Shown here: positions 31,141 to 44,700 of the stretch, in pieces
Layout: each line of letters begins with the position of its first letter
Numbering within the stretch: the first letter of the stretch is position 1
Origin: Bactericera cockerelli
Lineage: Eukaryota > Arthropoda > Insecta > Hemiptera > Triozidae
Length of the DNA stretch: 64,000 bases
Direction of reading: 5' to 3'
NCBI GenBank assembly: GCA_024516035.1
Contig: CM044966.1
Coordinates: forward strand, 3,065,828-3,129,827
Translations under genes and position numbers: made by a program
Notes under the pieces: generated by a model
Told to the model about the DNA's origin: nothing
Database searches by the model: none
Seen by the model: only the letters and a program-made list of their open reading frames with translations

Positions 31141-31400
31141 ACAATTCAAATTGCCCCTTCCTTTTGACTTCAAAAGCCCCTTCATTTTGACTTAAAAAGG
31201 CCCTTCATTTTGACTTAAAAAGCCTCTTCATTTTGACTTAAAAAGCCCCTTCATTTTGACTTCAAAAGCCCCTTCATTTTGACTTCAAAAGCCCCTTCAT
31301 TTTGACTTAAAAAGCCCCTTAATTATGACTTAAAAAGCCCCTTCAATTTGACTTAAAAAGCCCCTTCATTTTTTACTTAAAAAGCCCCTTCAATTTTTTC
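31141..31400 (+). repeat. 23-bp minisatellite next to a splice acceptor
   Basis: About eleven units of AAAAAGCCCCTTCATTTTGA plus CTT, ending about 15 bp before the pyrimidine stretch CTTCCGCCCCCCCCAG that is the acceptor of the first sure zinc-finger exon. It occupies the place of the branch point and polypyrimidine region. Confidence 0.85.
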
Positions 31401-31415
31401 TTCCGCCCCCCCCAG

Positions 31416-31621
31416 ATGGCTCTTTCTCCAGTGTCGTCTCCTCGGAGGGCGCCTGTTCTTCTCCCGGGGGCAGCTCCTGTGCCACGCCCACCTCAGGGGG
31501 GGCAGACGTCCCCGAGAACCAACTGGTGTTCACGCTGGGCGTGACGGACAGCACCCCGTACCAGTGTCTCTACTGCGACAAGGCTTTCCAACGCCAGAAC
31601 TACCTCAAGAAACACCAACAG
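31416..31621 (+). CDS. Oaz: Oaz-type gene exon 1 of those seen (finger 1, first half)
   Basis: Acceptor CCCCCCCCAG, donor GTGAGA. It opens with two bases of a split codon, runs through a Ser/Gly-rich linker and then the start of finger 1 ([19 protein letters not shown]). It ends in phase 0; the final histidine of the finger is in the next exon. The match to ZNF423 finger PYPCQFCDKSF in order and position supports the assignment. An ATG at the first base is out of frame and not a start. Confidence 0.9.
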
Positions 31622-32906
31622 GTGAGATTTACAGACTTATTTTTTTTTTTTATATATAAATAAACATTTGGATCAAGCTTTATTTACATCATTCTTTTAT
31701 ATACAGAACATGGTAACAATTTAGAATTAAATATAAACAAAGCCTGATCAAGGGTGGTGATAATGCCTACGGCATTCTTTTCCATTGTGACTTCTTCTTC
31801 TTCATTGTGCCATATCTTCAAAAGACGTTGGCTATTATTCTGGCCCAGGTTTCTTTATTTGTTGTATTATTCAGTATTTGTTCTTGTGTTAGTTCAGTCC
31901 ATGTGGTCATGTTGCTCATCCATGTTGTTCTTGGTCTCAGTGAAAAAAAAAAAAAATATGAAACGTTAAAAGATTCAATAACTATTTTGAAAAGGGTTGG
32001 GTGGAAGAGAATGCCACAGGCAATAACCCCGCCCTTTAGGTAGGATATTTCTCTCTTTTTTTTCCTTCTTGTATATTTGTTTAATCTTTTTGTTTTTCTT
32101 TATATTTCATTGTGTTCTACTGTATATATTTTTTGTTGTACCTAATAAAGCTTAAAAAAAAAAAAAAAAAACGTCCAGAAATATGAAAAAATTTGAATTC
32201 GGAGCTAATCGGAGCTTTCCGATTTCTACTATTAGAAATTTATCGGAAGTAATAGGTCGGTGGTAGGATTTATAAAGTTGAACAAAATCCAATTGCGTCA
32301 TTTTTTTATCTCTTCCGTTTATTCATGAATTTCTTCTTCTTTTTATTTTCAATTAGACTCCATATGATGTATCTAATCTAATATCTAATTTTGAGCGCAC
32401 GAATAGCTCAGTTGTTAAGCACTCGCTTGCCATGCGGAAGGTCTCGGGTTTAAACCCCCGCGTCGACATAAAATTGTATTCAAAACTTGGTTACAGTTGT
32501 TTGTAAGGGATACGTTCCGGTGCGCTCGTGTTGACACTGTTGACCCAGCACCTAAACGGGAAGTATTGTGTCACTTCTCGCCCATCAGAGGGGAGGCATA
32601 CTACGGGATGGGCAGGCTACAACACAGATCACAAGCGTCTACAGTAGCTCCTGTTTCATGGCTACGAAATAAAAAAGGCTGTGAAACACTCATTTTATTT
32701 CTTTGAATATCTAATCCAGATCGTCTGAACAACCGATCTTTGAGTTTGAATTGAAATTTCTCGAATTAAAAAAATGAATAGAAAATGTTCTTTATTTCGA
32801 TATCTTTCACTTAAACTCTTGCCTCTTCACTATAGCAGGTGAGAACATAAAGCTAATAAAAAATTGTTCTTCATCTAGACTGACCACACGCAGTAAAAAA
32901 TCTTCT

Positions 32907-32949
<43 letters not shown>

Positions 32950-35671
32950 AACTAAAGCAACAACAGCAAAAACAATAAAAAATACAATTGAACACTGATG
33001 TTTCTTCAATGATTTTACAGTAATATTTAGTTTGTAGCAAGATTTTATTATCAACTTTTATAAGTATGTACCTACCTACAAGTTAGTAGATATAGGTTTA
33101 TACATATATGAAATACAAATTGGTAGATAGGTACATATATCTACACCTACAGGCTGGTGAAATAGGTAGATATATGTACAAGTTGGTAGATAACAACATA
33201 AATACGTCTTGGGATCATTGCAAATAAAATTCAACGCAGACAAAAGACATCTATGGAGGTGCCAGAAGTTCATAAAAAAATACGAGTGATCAATATTTAT
33301 TACATCTGATGGGTGGGGTACTGCACACGGTATATTCATATAAGATGCCCCTATCAAAATCATACACAATCATACAAAAAATCATATAAAAAAAAGAATA
33401 CGTACCATAAACACCATCACATGCAATAGAAACAATTTAAAATTTCATATTATATTATGTGTTATTATAATATATTATATAAAAATGTCCTATATCGGGT
33501 ACAACTATAAAATGCCCCTATCAAAATCTTACGTATTCGAAGTACCATAACTTCCGTAACACATCTAATAGAAACAATGATTATTCGAAAAATATATGGG
33601 TCCCATATTGGGTGCGATCCCTCTAAACTCACAAGGGGAACAGGGGTTGGTTTATCAGTTAAACTGGCGGAGCTTTTTAAACTTTCAAGTTTTCGAAATT
33701 TCAAATATATGGTGGGGTGTCTTTGAGTTGTCTCTACCGTATAAAAAGTTGAATATTTCGAGAACGGCGCTAGCACGAACGACGATTTAAACGACAGAAA
33801 CAATAGGTGTTTTCAAACAGTGCAAAACCCAAATTTGCGATCGACGGGTTGCCGACAATGCCGACCCTTGGTCTAGGGTCTAGGGTCGTGTCCTACATTG
33901 GTCGCTTTCTTCTGAATATAAAATTTCCTCATAACCACCATTACATTATCACCCGGAGGATTAGACCACTCTTGTGGTAAACCACCATGAGAACGACTGA
34001 CCACTTAACATATTACGGGTCCCATTTTGAGACGATCCCTCTATTTTTATTTTAAATATATTACTTTTACTGTATATTTTAAGTCTCTAATACAGACATC
34101 ACATTTAAATGCATTTAAAATGAGACTATTTCAAAGAATAATAATATATGGAAGTATTTTGTACCCCCTTCAGATTAAATCTATAAATAGCAAAGGGGTC
34201 CTATATTGCACACTGTCCCCCGAATATAAAGTGTCTCCATCATAACCATTTATACCAGAACCACCATCTTATTATCACCTGAACCACTCCTACAGTTAAC
34301 CACCGTGAGAACAAGTGACCACTTAACATCATATGGGTAGGTACCACGGATACCTGTCCTGAGAAATCAATAATCTATCAATGAGAATAACTATACAGGG
34401 AGAAGACCAGTGTCTCGCTAGAGGACTATAAACAGAGAACTGTCTAGCCAACTTTTACAAGCCAGGCTAGCTTATAGTTTCCTAACTGTCTTACTGGGGG
34501 AACGTTAAACAGGGAGAAGACCAGTGTTTCGTTAGAGGAATTTACTCAGAAAACTGACTAGCCAACCCTTACAAGCCAGGCTAGCTTGGAGTTTCCTAAC
34601 TGTCTAGCTGGGGAACTTTAAACAGGGAGAAGACCAGTGTCTCGCTAGAGGACTATAAACAGAGAACTGTCTAGCCAACCCTTACAAGCCAGGCTAGCTT
34701 GCAGTTTCCTAACTGTCTAGCTGGGAAACGTTAAACAGGGAGAAGACAAGTGTCTCGCTAGAGAACTATAAACAGAAAACTGACTAGCCAACCTTTACAA
34801 GCCAGACTAGGTTGAATTTTCCTAACTGTCTTGCTGGAGGGACGCTAAACAAGGAGAAGACCAGTGTCTCGCTAGAGGAATTAACTCAGAGAACTGACTA
34901 GCCAACCCTTACAAGCCAGGCTAGCTTAGATTTTCCAAACTGTCTTACTGGGGGGACGTTAAACAAGGAGAAGACCAGTGTCTCGCTAGAGGACTGTAAA
35001 CAAAGAACTGTCTAGCCAACCCTTACAAGCCAGACTAGGTTGCAGTTTCCTAAGTAAGCGGCCACAACGAAGACCCTGGACCTACACCCTAATAGAGACC
35101 CTAGACCCTCGGACCCTAGACCCTAGTACCTACATCTTGTTAAAGACAATTTTTGAGACTCCGTTGTGGCCACTTTTTTTTAATAATAAGATAGCCAACA
35201 TATACAAAGGTACTTTTCGTACGCTAAAAAGCTTCTTACATTTAACAACATGGTTAGATTATTTTACGAGGTACTGGCTCTACCCCAGGGTCCAAGGTAC
35301 CAATAGGACCCTTTTATTATCTTTATGTATCTCTCTCTTCCTTTTTTATCTTTCTTGCTCTCCCTCTTTCTCTCTCTCTCTCTCTCTCTCCCTCCCTCTC
35401 TCCTCTCTCTCTCCTCTCTCTCCCTCCTCTCCTTCTCTCTCCTCCCTCTCTCCTCTCTCTCTCCCCTCTGTCTCTCTCCTCTCCCTCTCTCTCCTCTCCT
35501 CTCTCTCTCTCCTCTCTCCTCTCCTCTCTCTCTTCCCTCTCCTCTCTCTCTCTTCCTCTCTCTCTCTCTTCCTCTCTCTCTCTCTTCCTCTCTCTCTCTC
35601 TTCCTCTCTCTCTCTCTTCCTCTCTCTCTCTCTTCCTCTCTCTCTCTCTTCCTCTCTCTCCCTCCCTCTCT

Positions 35672-35722
<51 letters not shown>

Positions 35723-35741
35723 CCTCTCCCCTCTCTCTCTC

Positions 35742-35779
<38 letters not shown>

Positions 35780-38700
35780 TCTTTTTCTTTCTCTCCCTGC
35801 CCCCCCCCCCTCCCCCTTCTTCCTCGCGCGGCATGTTAAGAAAACATTACCAGAATCACACGTCATCCATCTTGTTTCGGTGACACTCGTCCTCCCCTCC
35901 TCCCCGTAGTATCTCTCATCTTGATTCCAGCTGGATAAGTCCAGGATAGATCGTGTTCTCTGTACAGAGCACCGCGAATCCTTGGGAACCTCCTAGTACA
36001 TCTCAGATAATATACAGGGTGAATCAATTCTTCCGGCTGTGTCCCGACAGTATGAAACCCTCACCTCCAAAAATTTAGGGGTGAGAAACATAGTGGTGTA
36101 AGTCCAAAAAAATTAAAAATGGTTTCATGTTAAAAGCTAACTCCCCAGGCCGAGTCCTTTTCAGAAAAATACTGGAGTAAGTACCCATTTTATTAGAATT
36201 TTTCTGAAAAGAACTCGGCCTGGGGAGTTAGTTTTTAACATAAAACCATTTTTAATTTTTTTGGACTTACACCACTATGTTTCTCACCCCTCCAAATAAT
36301 CAATTCTTTTGCCATTTTATTTGAAATTATTTTTTGCATCTTGTACCTGTATAATAGCATTCATATTGTCATTTCCATTAACACTGTCATTTTTGTCAAC
36401 CCATTGTAACAATTTTCTTAAATTAATAAAAATATCCTATTGAATTGAATTGAACTAATCAATTTTATTCTTCCGGGTGCGTCCCGACAGTATGGAACTC
36501 TCATCTCAAAAAATATATTTATTATTACTCTTTCTTTATTAAGTATAGACAAAGTACAATATTTACAGTACAATTTAATAAAAGTTTAAAGAAAAAATAA
36601 ATAGATTGAACAAAGAAAAAAGAACAAAATAGAGAATGAAGATAATTTTGTATGTATAGCTGTTTTTTCATTTATAATTATTTTTTAATTAATTATGATC
36701 AACTTTGATTTTTAAGAAAATACAAAAAAGGTCTTTTTTGATGAATCTAGAATGTAGGAAAAACGGTAACCTACCAAATAAAACAAATCGAAAAGAACCT
36801 GTTGAGATTTTTTGTAAATATTTAGTCATTAAGTAAAAATATCTGGATCTAGCTATAATAAAAGTTGAAAATTTTGATTACCGTTCACGAGGAAGTAGTG
36901 TGTCCATAATAATTGGCAGTGTATTTTACTTCCGAGAAATTTCCAATATCAGAAATCGAAGTATTTTTGTGTTTTTTTGTAGGTAAATGATCCATTACAT
37001 TTGAACCACCCGGTATACACTGAACAGCTTTTAAAGTATACATAATTATACAGCGTGTAAACACGATCCACAACATCACCGGCTGATTTATAGTGTCACC
37101 TAGGGGAATTATTATGTCACCTTTACCTGTAACACACGTCACAGCCATATCGAAACAAGATCTTTATTAGAAATTTTAGAACAAATCTCTCTATTATAAA
37201 CGTGTTGAAAAAAGTAAAAAAAAAAACACGAATAAAGGGCTGGATGGGTGAAACACTGGATATTCCGGGCCCCACTCAGGCTGGGTGAGCTTCGTTTGAG
37301 TAGCTAATTTGTGAGTTTCCTGCTAATGGTGGGTAACTCCCTCGTCGTGATATGATCATGCAGTTGAAAGCGACGTTAAACCCTTCCCCCACCCTCCCTA
37401 CTCTTAATAAAAACCAAAACCTAAAGAAGAAGAAATCAAACAATTTCTTTTTATGGTACTAGTCTGCAGTAATCCAGGTAGCGTAGGGATCCGTTGGTTC
37501 GAATCCCATCCAGTGCATGATTTTTTCCTCATTAATTTGAGTAATGTGACCACATAATAATATGACTCTGGGGGTTAGGTGGTAGAAAATGCTTTGAGCA
37601 TTAACCTCGCCTGGTGGTTTCCTTCCACTGAAGAGTATTTTTTTTCGACTATTATGGACCTGTTGTATAAGTGTTGGAGATGTCTTATCTTGAAACATGA
37701 TTGTTTACACTCTATAAGTTGGTGTTTTTTGTAATAGGTGTTATCTCAGAGTGTGTAATACATCTCTAATTTGGTGTTGTGAATAGGTGTTATATCTTCC
37801 ATGTTATAAACATGAGGTATGAGGTGTTGTGAATATGTTAGTATTAAAATATTTATTAGGTAACAAAACATAATGCATGAGCAGGGTCGACGTTGTTCAA
37901 CCTCATGGTTGAGGTTGGTTAGTTGGGGTAAATTTATATTTACATACATTGTATTAATATACGAATAAAAAATCAAGATGTTCCGCCGTATGAATAAGAT
38001 AGATCGAGCCGAAAGGTTGACAACGTTTATTCTTCGTGTGTTTGCGAGATATTCTCTTCTCGCGTTCTCGAGATACAAGATAATGTTTTATTACCGGTAA
38101 TTTGTCTTCTCGCCCGTCACTGGTTCTCGACAAAACCAGCTCACGCTCCGAAACTTGGTTTTGATCGGCGCGCCAGATTAGGCACAGAGACACGAGAAGG
38201 TGTTAACCAAACGATTCAGTATATAAAATATATAATTATATGGATATATATATGTAAATTATACAGGGTGACGTTCCAGGGTGGTTCAACAAGGCTTATT
38301 ATTTTTTGACTTTTTTGTCAAAAATTTCGGGTTTTCTTAAATATCAGAGTTAAATTATAATTAATTAAAAAATAAATATACATAGCCCATGTAAAACAAT
38401 AATATCCATATAAATACAAAATTTCATCAAAATCGGGTGTACTGTTCACGAGATATAATTGTTTAAGTAAAGTGGTCAGGCGCATGGTCTCTTTCACCCA
38501 GAACCTCTAGTACGAATTTGATGAATTTTGAATGGGACAGAACGTCTTCTATATGTGTGCAAAATTTCATCAAAATTTATTGAGTAGTTTCCGAGATTTG
38601 CGCGTTACAAGGAATATTTTTAACAGACCGACGGACCGACAGACGGACACAAAACCAAAGTTGCTCAGGAGGTTATGAAACGTCCAGAAATATGAAAAAA

Positions 38701-41700
38701 AAAAAAATTGAAATCGGAGCAAATAAATATTTCTTTTACAAAATACTTCCGATTTCTAATATTAGAAATTTCTCGGAAGTAAAATTGAATAAAGCAATAG
38801 CAAAAAGAGAATAAAGCTCATATCCTACTTGTATGTACAATTGTACATAATATGTATGTCCTATTAATGAATAATGAAATGATTATAATAATAGGACATA
38901 ATAAATAAAATGATATTATAATTTTAAGGCCGGAATTTATAGTCGTTGCTGCGCGAAGTCACGGATTGCGCACTGTGCAAGATAGGGAAGAACCGACGCG
39001 ACGCTTAGCAATGACTTGAGTTATAGAATATGTCTATTAATTGCGTTTTAAAAGTTGAATTTTTTCTTGGTCTATTTTCAGACACACAAAGAGTATTTGC
39101 CGTTCGAGTGTGAGTTCTGTCGGCAGAGGTTCAAGCACAAGCGCAGTCGTGATCGGCACGTCAAGTTGCACACGGGAGAGAAGAAATACAAGTGTGAGAA
39201 GTGTGGACACCGGTACTCAAGAAGGTAAGAAGTTTGAGCACTCGTAGTCAACTTGTTAACGCGCTAGTCTGGTAATACAGGTAACGTAGGGATCCGTTGG
39301 TTCTCACCTAGTGCACGAATTTTCCTTTTCCTTTATAAGTTTAAGAGCAACGTTATAATAAGACTCTGAGGGTTAGATGGTAGCAAATGCTTTAAGCAAT
39401 AACCTAATAAAGGAGGCTAATAATTGAAAAGGGCCCCCAGAACCAAACCAAAGACCAGAATGCTGGTCGACTCCCGGTTTATAGTCCCCCAGCCAGACAT
39501 TTTTTTATTCAATCATTTTTTAAAATATTCCTGAGACAAAAATAATATCAAGGCGTAGGTTGGGGACCATTCTTATTTTTAGCGGGTGACAATCTACAAT
39601 ATCTGGAGCCCGGGGGGTCTCCTCTCCTATAATTATCTTCTCACACTGTAGAACCTATTTAAGGACCTGAATTTGAGAACAATAATAAATTGTTTAAACA
39701 CAGTGTGTCCTTTTTTTTTGACCGGGGATTTGGAATATGTGTCAACTTTCGTGGGTTAGGGTCTAAAAAAAGTATAAGAAAATTTTATGTTATGGTATCA
39801 CAATTTTAGTGGGTACCTAACCTTAACATTCATTCCAATTGTTATTCCGTCTCATTCCAACTGTTATTCCATCTCATTCCAACTGTTATTCCATCTCATT
39901 CCAATTGTTATTCCATCTCATTCCAACTGTTATTCCATCTCATTCCAACTGTTATTCCATCTCATTCCAATTGTTATTCCATCTCATTCCAATTGTTATT
40001 CCATCTCATTCCAATTGTTATTCCATTTCATTCCAATTGTTATTCTATCTCATTCCAATTGTTATTCCATCTCATTCCAATTGTTATTCCATTTCATTCC
40101 AATTGTTATTCCATCTCATTCCAATTATTGTTATTCCATCTCATTCCAATTGTTATTCCATCTCATTCCAATTGTTATTCCATCTCATTCCAATTGTTAT
40201 TCCATCTCATTCAGATTGCTATTCCCTCTCATTAAGGTTTGGGTGGAAGGGATTGCCACAGGCAATAACCCCGCCCTTTAGGTAGGACATTTCTCTCTTT
40301 TTCTCCTTCTTGTATATTTGTTTAATCTTTTTGTTTTTCTTTATATTTCATTGTGTTCTACTGTATAAATTTTTTGTTCTACCTAGTACAACTTCTTACT
40401 TTTCTGTTTATCCCCCAAAAACACTACGTGTAAAAATAGTCGTCAAGTGTTGGAATGATTAAAAAGAACTGATATCAAAAACGTCAATTTTCTATGTGTT
40501 GAAGGAATTATTTTTCACGTAATTAGTCTCTTGATAATTCAACCAAAATAATAGCCTCACAACAACAATACACCTTTGAGCAAACTTCGATTTGGTAATT
40601 TGAGAATTTAACCAAAAAATAGCTACACAACAAAACAATGCTCTTGTAAGAACAATGTTGCATAATTACAGAACCATTGTTCTTACAAGAGCATTGTTTT
40701 GTTGTGTGGCTATTATTTGGTTAAATTCTCAAATTACCAAATCGAAGTTTGCTCAAAGGTGTATTGTTGTTGTGAGGCTATTATTTTGGTTGAATTATCA
40801 AGAGACTAATTACGTGAAAAATAATTCCTTCAACACATAGAAAATTGACGTTTTTGATATCAGTTCTTTTTAATCATTCCAACACTTGACGACTATTTTT
40901 ACACGTAGTGTTTTTGGGGGATATCACTACTTTTTGATTTAGATGAAATCCTCTGATAGATGAAATAAAAATTAATCAACAGATAAAAGAAAAAAGACTT
41001 TTATTTTAAGGTTGTTGTGATACGCAGTATGTTGGGTAATTTGTATTGAACTAGTGCCGTTCTTGAGATACAGGGTCGGACGTCCTGCCTAATATCCATA
41101 TATTTTGACGTATAACTCGTTAACCGTAAATTCCAGAAAAATGAAGTCTGTTGATAATAACTCCTTGTGGTAAAACCTTACGAACAAGTTAAAACTTGAT
41201 ATTTTTTTTTTTTTGTTCGTCCGGCTGGCTGACGAAACCGACCAGAAACTAACATCAAGAGTGTATGTCGAGTTATAACTTGTTCAACAGGTCTTGCCAT
41301 AAGGAGTTCTTATTGACAAATTTCATTTTTCTATAATTTACGGTTAACAAGTTATACGTCAAAATATATGGATACGCAGGACGTCCGACCCTGTATCTCA
41401 AGAACGGCAAGTCGTAACTCACTGGAATTTGTTGTAATGAAATTCTCTCAATGACACCTTTAGACAATATTCCACAAGACACACCATTCTATTTAAGATT
41501 TTGAAGTTGGTCCATTTCCAGCCTGACTGGGGCTGTGTAGATATACGGGCTTTAGCGTTTTTTGATATTTTGAGTCGTTTTCGAGAAACCCAGGCTTGGG
41601 CGAGACTTTATGGATGCCCTGTATTTGTAGGTAGTTATTTGTAAATTTTGAATGAGATCTACGTAATTTACGATTCAAAATAAAAAAGTATTGATCCAAA

Positions 41701-44700
41701 TAAATGCTTTATTTAAACTGTCAGTGGCCAGCCTCCGTGGCGTAATGGTTGTAACTACTGCCCGTAGTCCAGACATTTCGAGTTCCATTACCGGTTGTTG
41801 CAGACTTTTCTAATATTTTTTTCCCCTCTAAACACGTGAGTCTGGAATCACAGCCCTCCAGGCTGGGTGAGGTAAATGTAGGTAGCTGGAACGATTCCCA
41901 GCGAATGGAGGGTAAAACCCCCCGTCCTGACTAGTTCAAATCGTTTTAAAATGAGGTTGGTGTGATAATTGGTGCTTCTTTTGTGGGACTTAAACCAGTT
42001 TATAATAATGAAGAAAAAAACATACCTATTTAATCTTAAAATCCATTAACAATAATTCATTAATAATCAACTCGTGTTTTAAGCTTGTATTGAAAAATTA
42101 GTAATGAACTCGTTAAAAAACGGACAATTCTGTTTCGTGGTTTTGTTTACAATATTACAATACAATTTTAATTATATTATGTACCTACGTACATGACCAA
42201 TTCGATCTTGGTAAAATAAAGAGAAATGAAAGTGCCGAGTATTATTATGTGTTCAGAAATGTTGACCCATATATTTGCCTAACTTCGAGTTGCTAAACAT
42301 GGTGTCATTTCAGCATAATCGGTAGATATAAACAGAAGAAGTGAGAAATTGTACTAGATATACATTTAATAATTATGAATTAATAGGCAAGCATTTATCC
42401 ATGGAATATACCCTGAAAATTTCAGCTCGATTGGACAAAAATGCAACTTATATCACGTTTCATACATATGTAGATGGATAATTAGATTGTGACAAATAAA
42501 TGTTGATCGAGTTAAACCATACTCACTTCGTTCGAAATTAAACGGTCATAGGAGGTTGACCCAAACTAGCAACTACTGTTTTTTTTTCTCACGAGAATAC
42601 AGGACAACCAAAGTACAGAGTAAAAAAAATCTACCTAGCCGGGATTCGAACCCAGGTCACCTTGCAAACTTTGTAATTTACCTACACCAGTCGACGACCA
42701 CCACAGAGACTGCTCAATACATAATATTTTATTATTTTATCATTTGATCTGCAAAGCAATATTTTTGCTTCTTACTGGCCAATATTTTATACACTGCTCA
42801 TAATAATAATATAGACCTAGTTTACCTCTTGATGTAGAAACCTTTTAATGAATTTATAAAACGTTATTATTCCCACTCTAGTTAAGCGGTCTGTTGGCAG
42901 CTTGGATGTAGCAAAGACGATTGAATCCCACCCATATTTTAAGTTCTATGTGTGGCGAAGATTTTTTTGTTACTCTCATTAATATTAATTCAGTTTTTTC
43001 TTTTTGTGTCTCACACTGTCGTTGATTTTTCTAAAATTTTATTTACATCGTAGTATAATTCTGCGTAATTAGACCTTTAGAAAGAACCTTCAGTCATGCA
43101 CGTGGGATAACTAGGCGTGGCTCCAGGGTTCATTATAGATATTTCTTTAGAGGACTTTAAATACTTTTCTACTTGTTTCAACCATCTGAAATTAAGTGAT
43201 CTCATTCCCTTTGACTAGACCTTTCTAAAAACACCAGAAATACATCTCTAGGATAACAATAGACGGCTCTGGGCTCCATAATAAGTATTCCTTTCAAAGG
43301 CTATAACTCAAGTTCGGTCCAGTGTAATACTTTAGTTATATTTTTATATTTTTTCCTATGGTAAGACCTTTCGAAAAATACCACAGTCGCAGCTCCAAGA
43401 TAACCAGGGGCGGCTCTGTACAACTTTCCGGTTTTATTTTAGAAGGCTATATCTCCTATCCTATAAAAAATAAATACTTGAAACTATAAAAGGTATGCAG
43501 AGATAAAAATTCCCTATTCAAAAACGTAGCTCACGTCTTTCCACGATAAGCACACGTTGCTGTACCCTTGACAGAAAATTGGTCTGAAAAAAAAAAAACC
43601 CGTATGAAAAATTTCATGAAATTCAAGATTTTCGGCGTGGCTAGAAAACGACTTTAACTGTACGTAGGAACCTCGCGCTTTCGTGAAACACAATCTATTT
43701 TTGCGTCTCATTACGAATTTGAAACAAAAATTGATAAAAGTTTGCGGGAAGTGTGCGAAAACAATAAAACAAAATACATATAAACTCTGTTTCGTGTTAT
43801 TATAGGCCGGTAGGCTGGCGCTGCTTGACGAGCGCTCGCCTCCCGGCGAGCTTGATACTGATTAAAATAGAGAGGTTAGTTGATGACATGGATATTCAGA
43901 ACTATTACCTGCTGATGAGAGCAAATAAGCTCGAAACAGCTGTCCAGGTATGTTCTGATATTCATGTACATCTAGTACAACTTCTTACTTTTCTGTTTAT
44001 ACCTACTGATTAAAATAGAGAGATTAGTTGATGACATGGATATTCAGAACTATTACCTGCTGATGAGAGCAAATAAGCTCGAAACAGCTGTCCAGGTATG
44101 TTCTGATATTCATGTACATCTAGTACAACTTCTTACTTTTCTGTTTATACTGATTAAAATAGAGAGGTTAGTTGATGACATGGATATTCAGAACTATTAC
44201 CTGCTGATGAGAGCAAATAAGCTCGAAACAGCTGTCCAGGTATGTTCTGATATTCATGTACATCTAGTACAACTTCTTACTTTTCTGTTTATACTGATTA
44301 TATACTGATAATAAAGCTTAAAAAAAAAAAAATTGTCTCTCCACAGCGACCACCTCAACATCCACAAGAAGACTCACGACCTCCGCAAGCCTCACCAGTG
44401 CTCCCTCTGTAACCGCGGCTACAACACAGTGGCGGCGCTCACCTCTCACCTGCAGAAGCACAACAAGAGTTGTTATTCCATCCAATTCCATCTCATTCCA
44501 ATTGTTATTCCATCTCATTCCAATTGTTTTTTTTTAAGCTTTATTATGTAGAACAAAAAATATATACAGTAGAACACAATGAAATATAAAGAAAAACAAA
44601 AAGATTAAACAAATATACAAGAAGGAAAAAAAGAGAGAAAAGTCCTACCTAAAGGGCCGGGTTATTGCCTGTAGCAATCTCTTCCACCCAACCCTTTTTT

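Noticed and set aside
34395..35060. CRISPR array
   Set aside because: Units of about 115 bp are repeated whole, without unique spacers, in eukaryotic DNA; no cas genes.
35137..35883. Open frames up to 248 codons on both strands
   Set aside because: They are Ser/Leu or Arg/Glu repeats read from a CT microsatellite; both strands are open for the same reason.
39787..40285. Open frames of 148-164 codons with [13 protein letters not shown] repeats
   Set aside because: The 22-bp satellite unit has no stop in any frame; not a protein gene.
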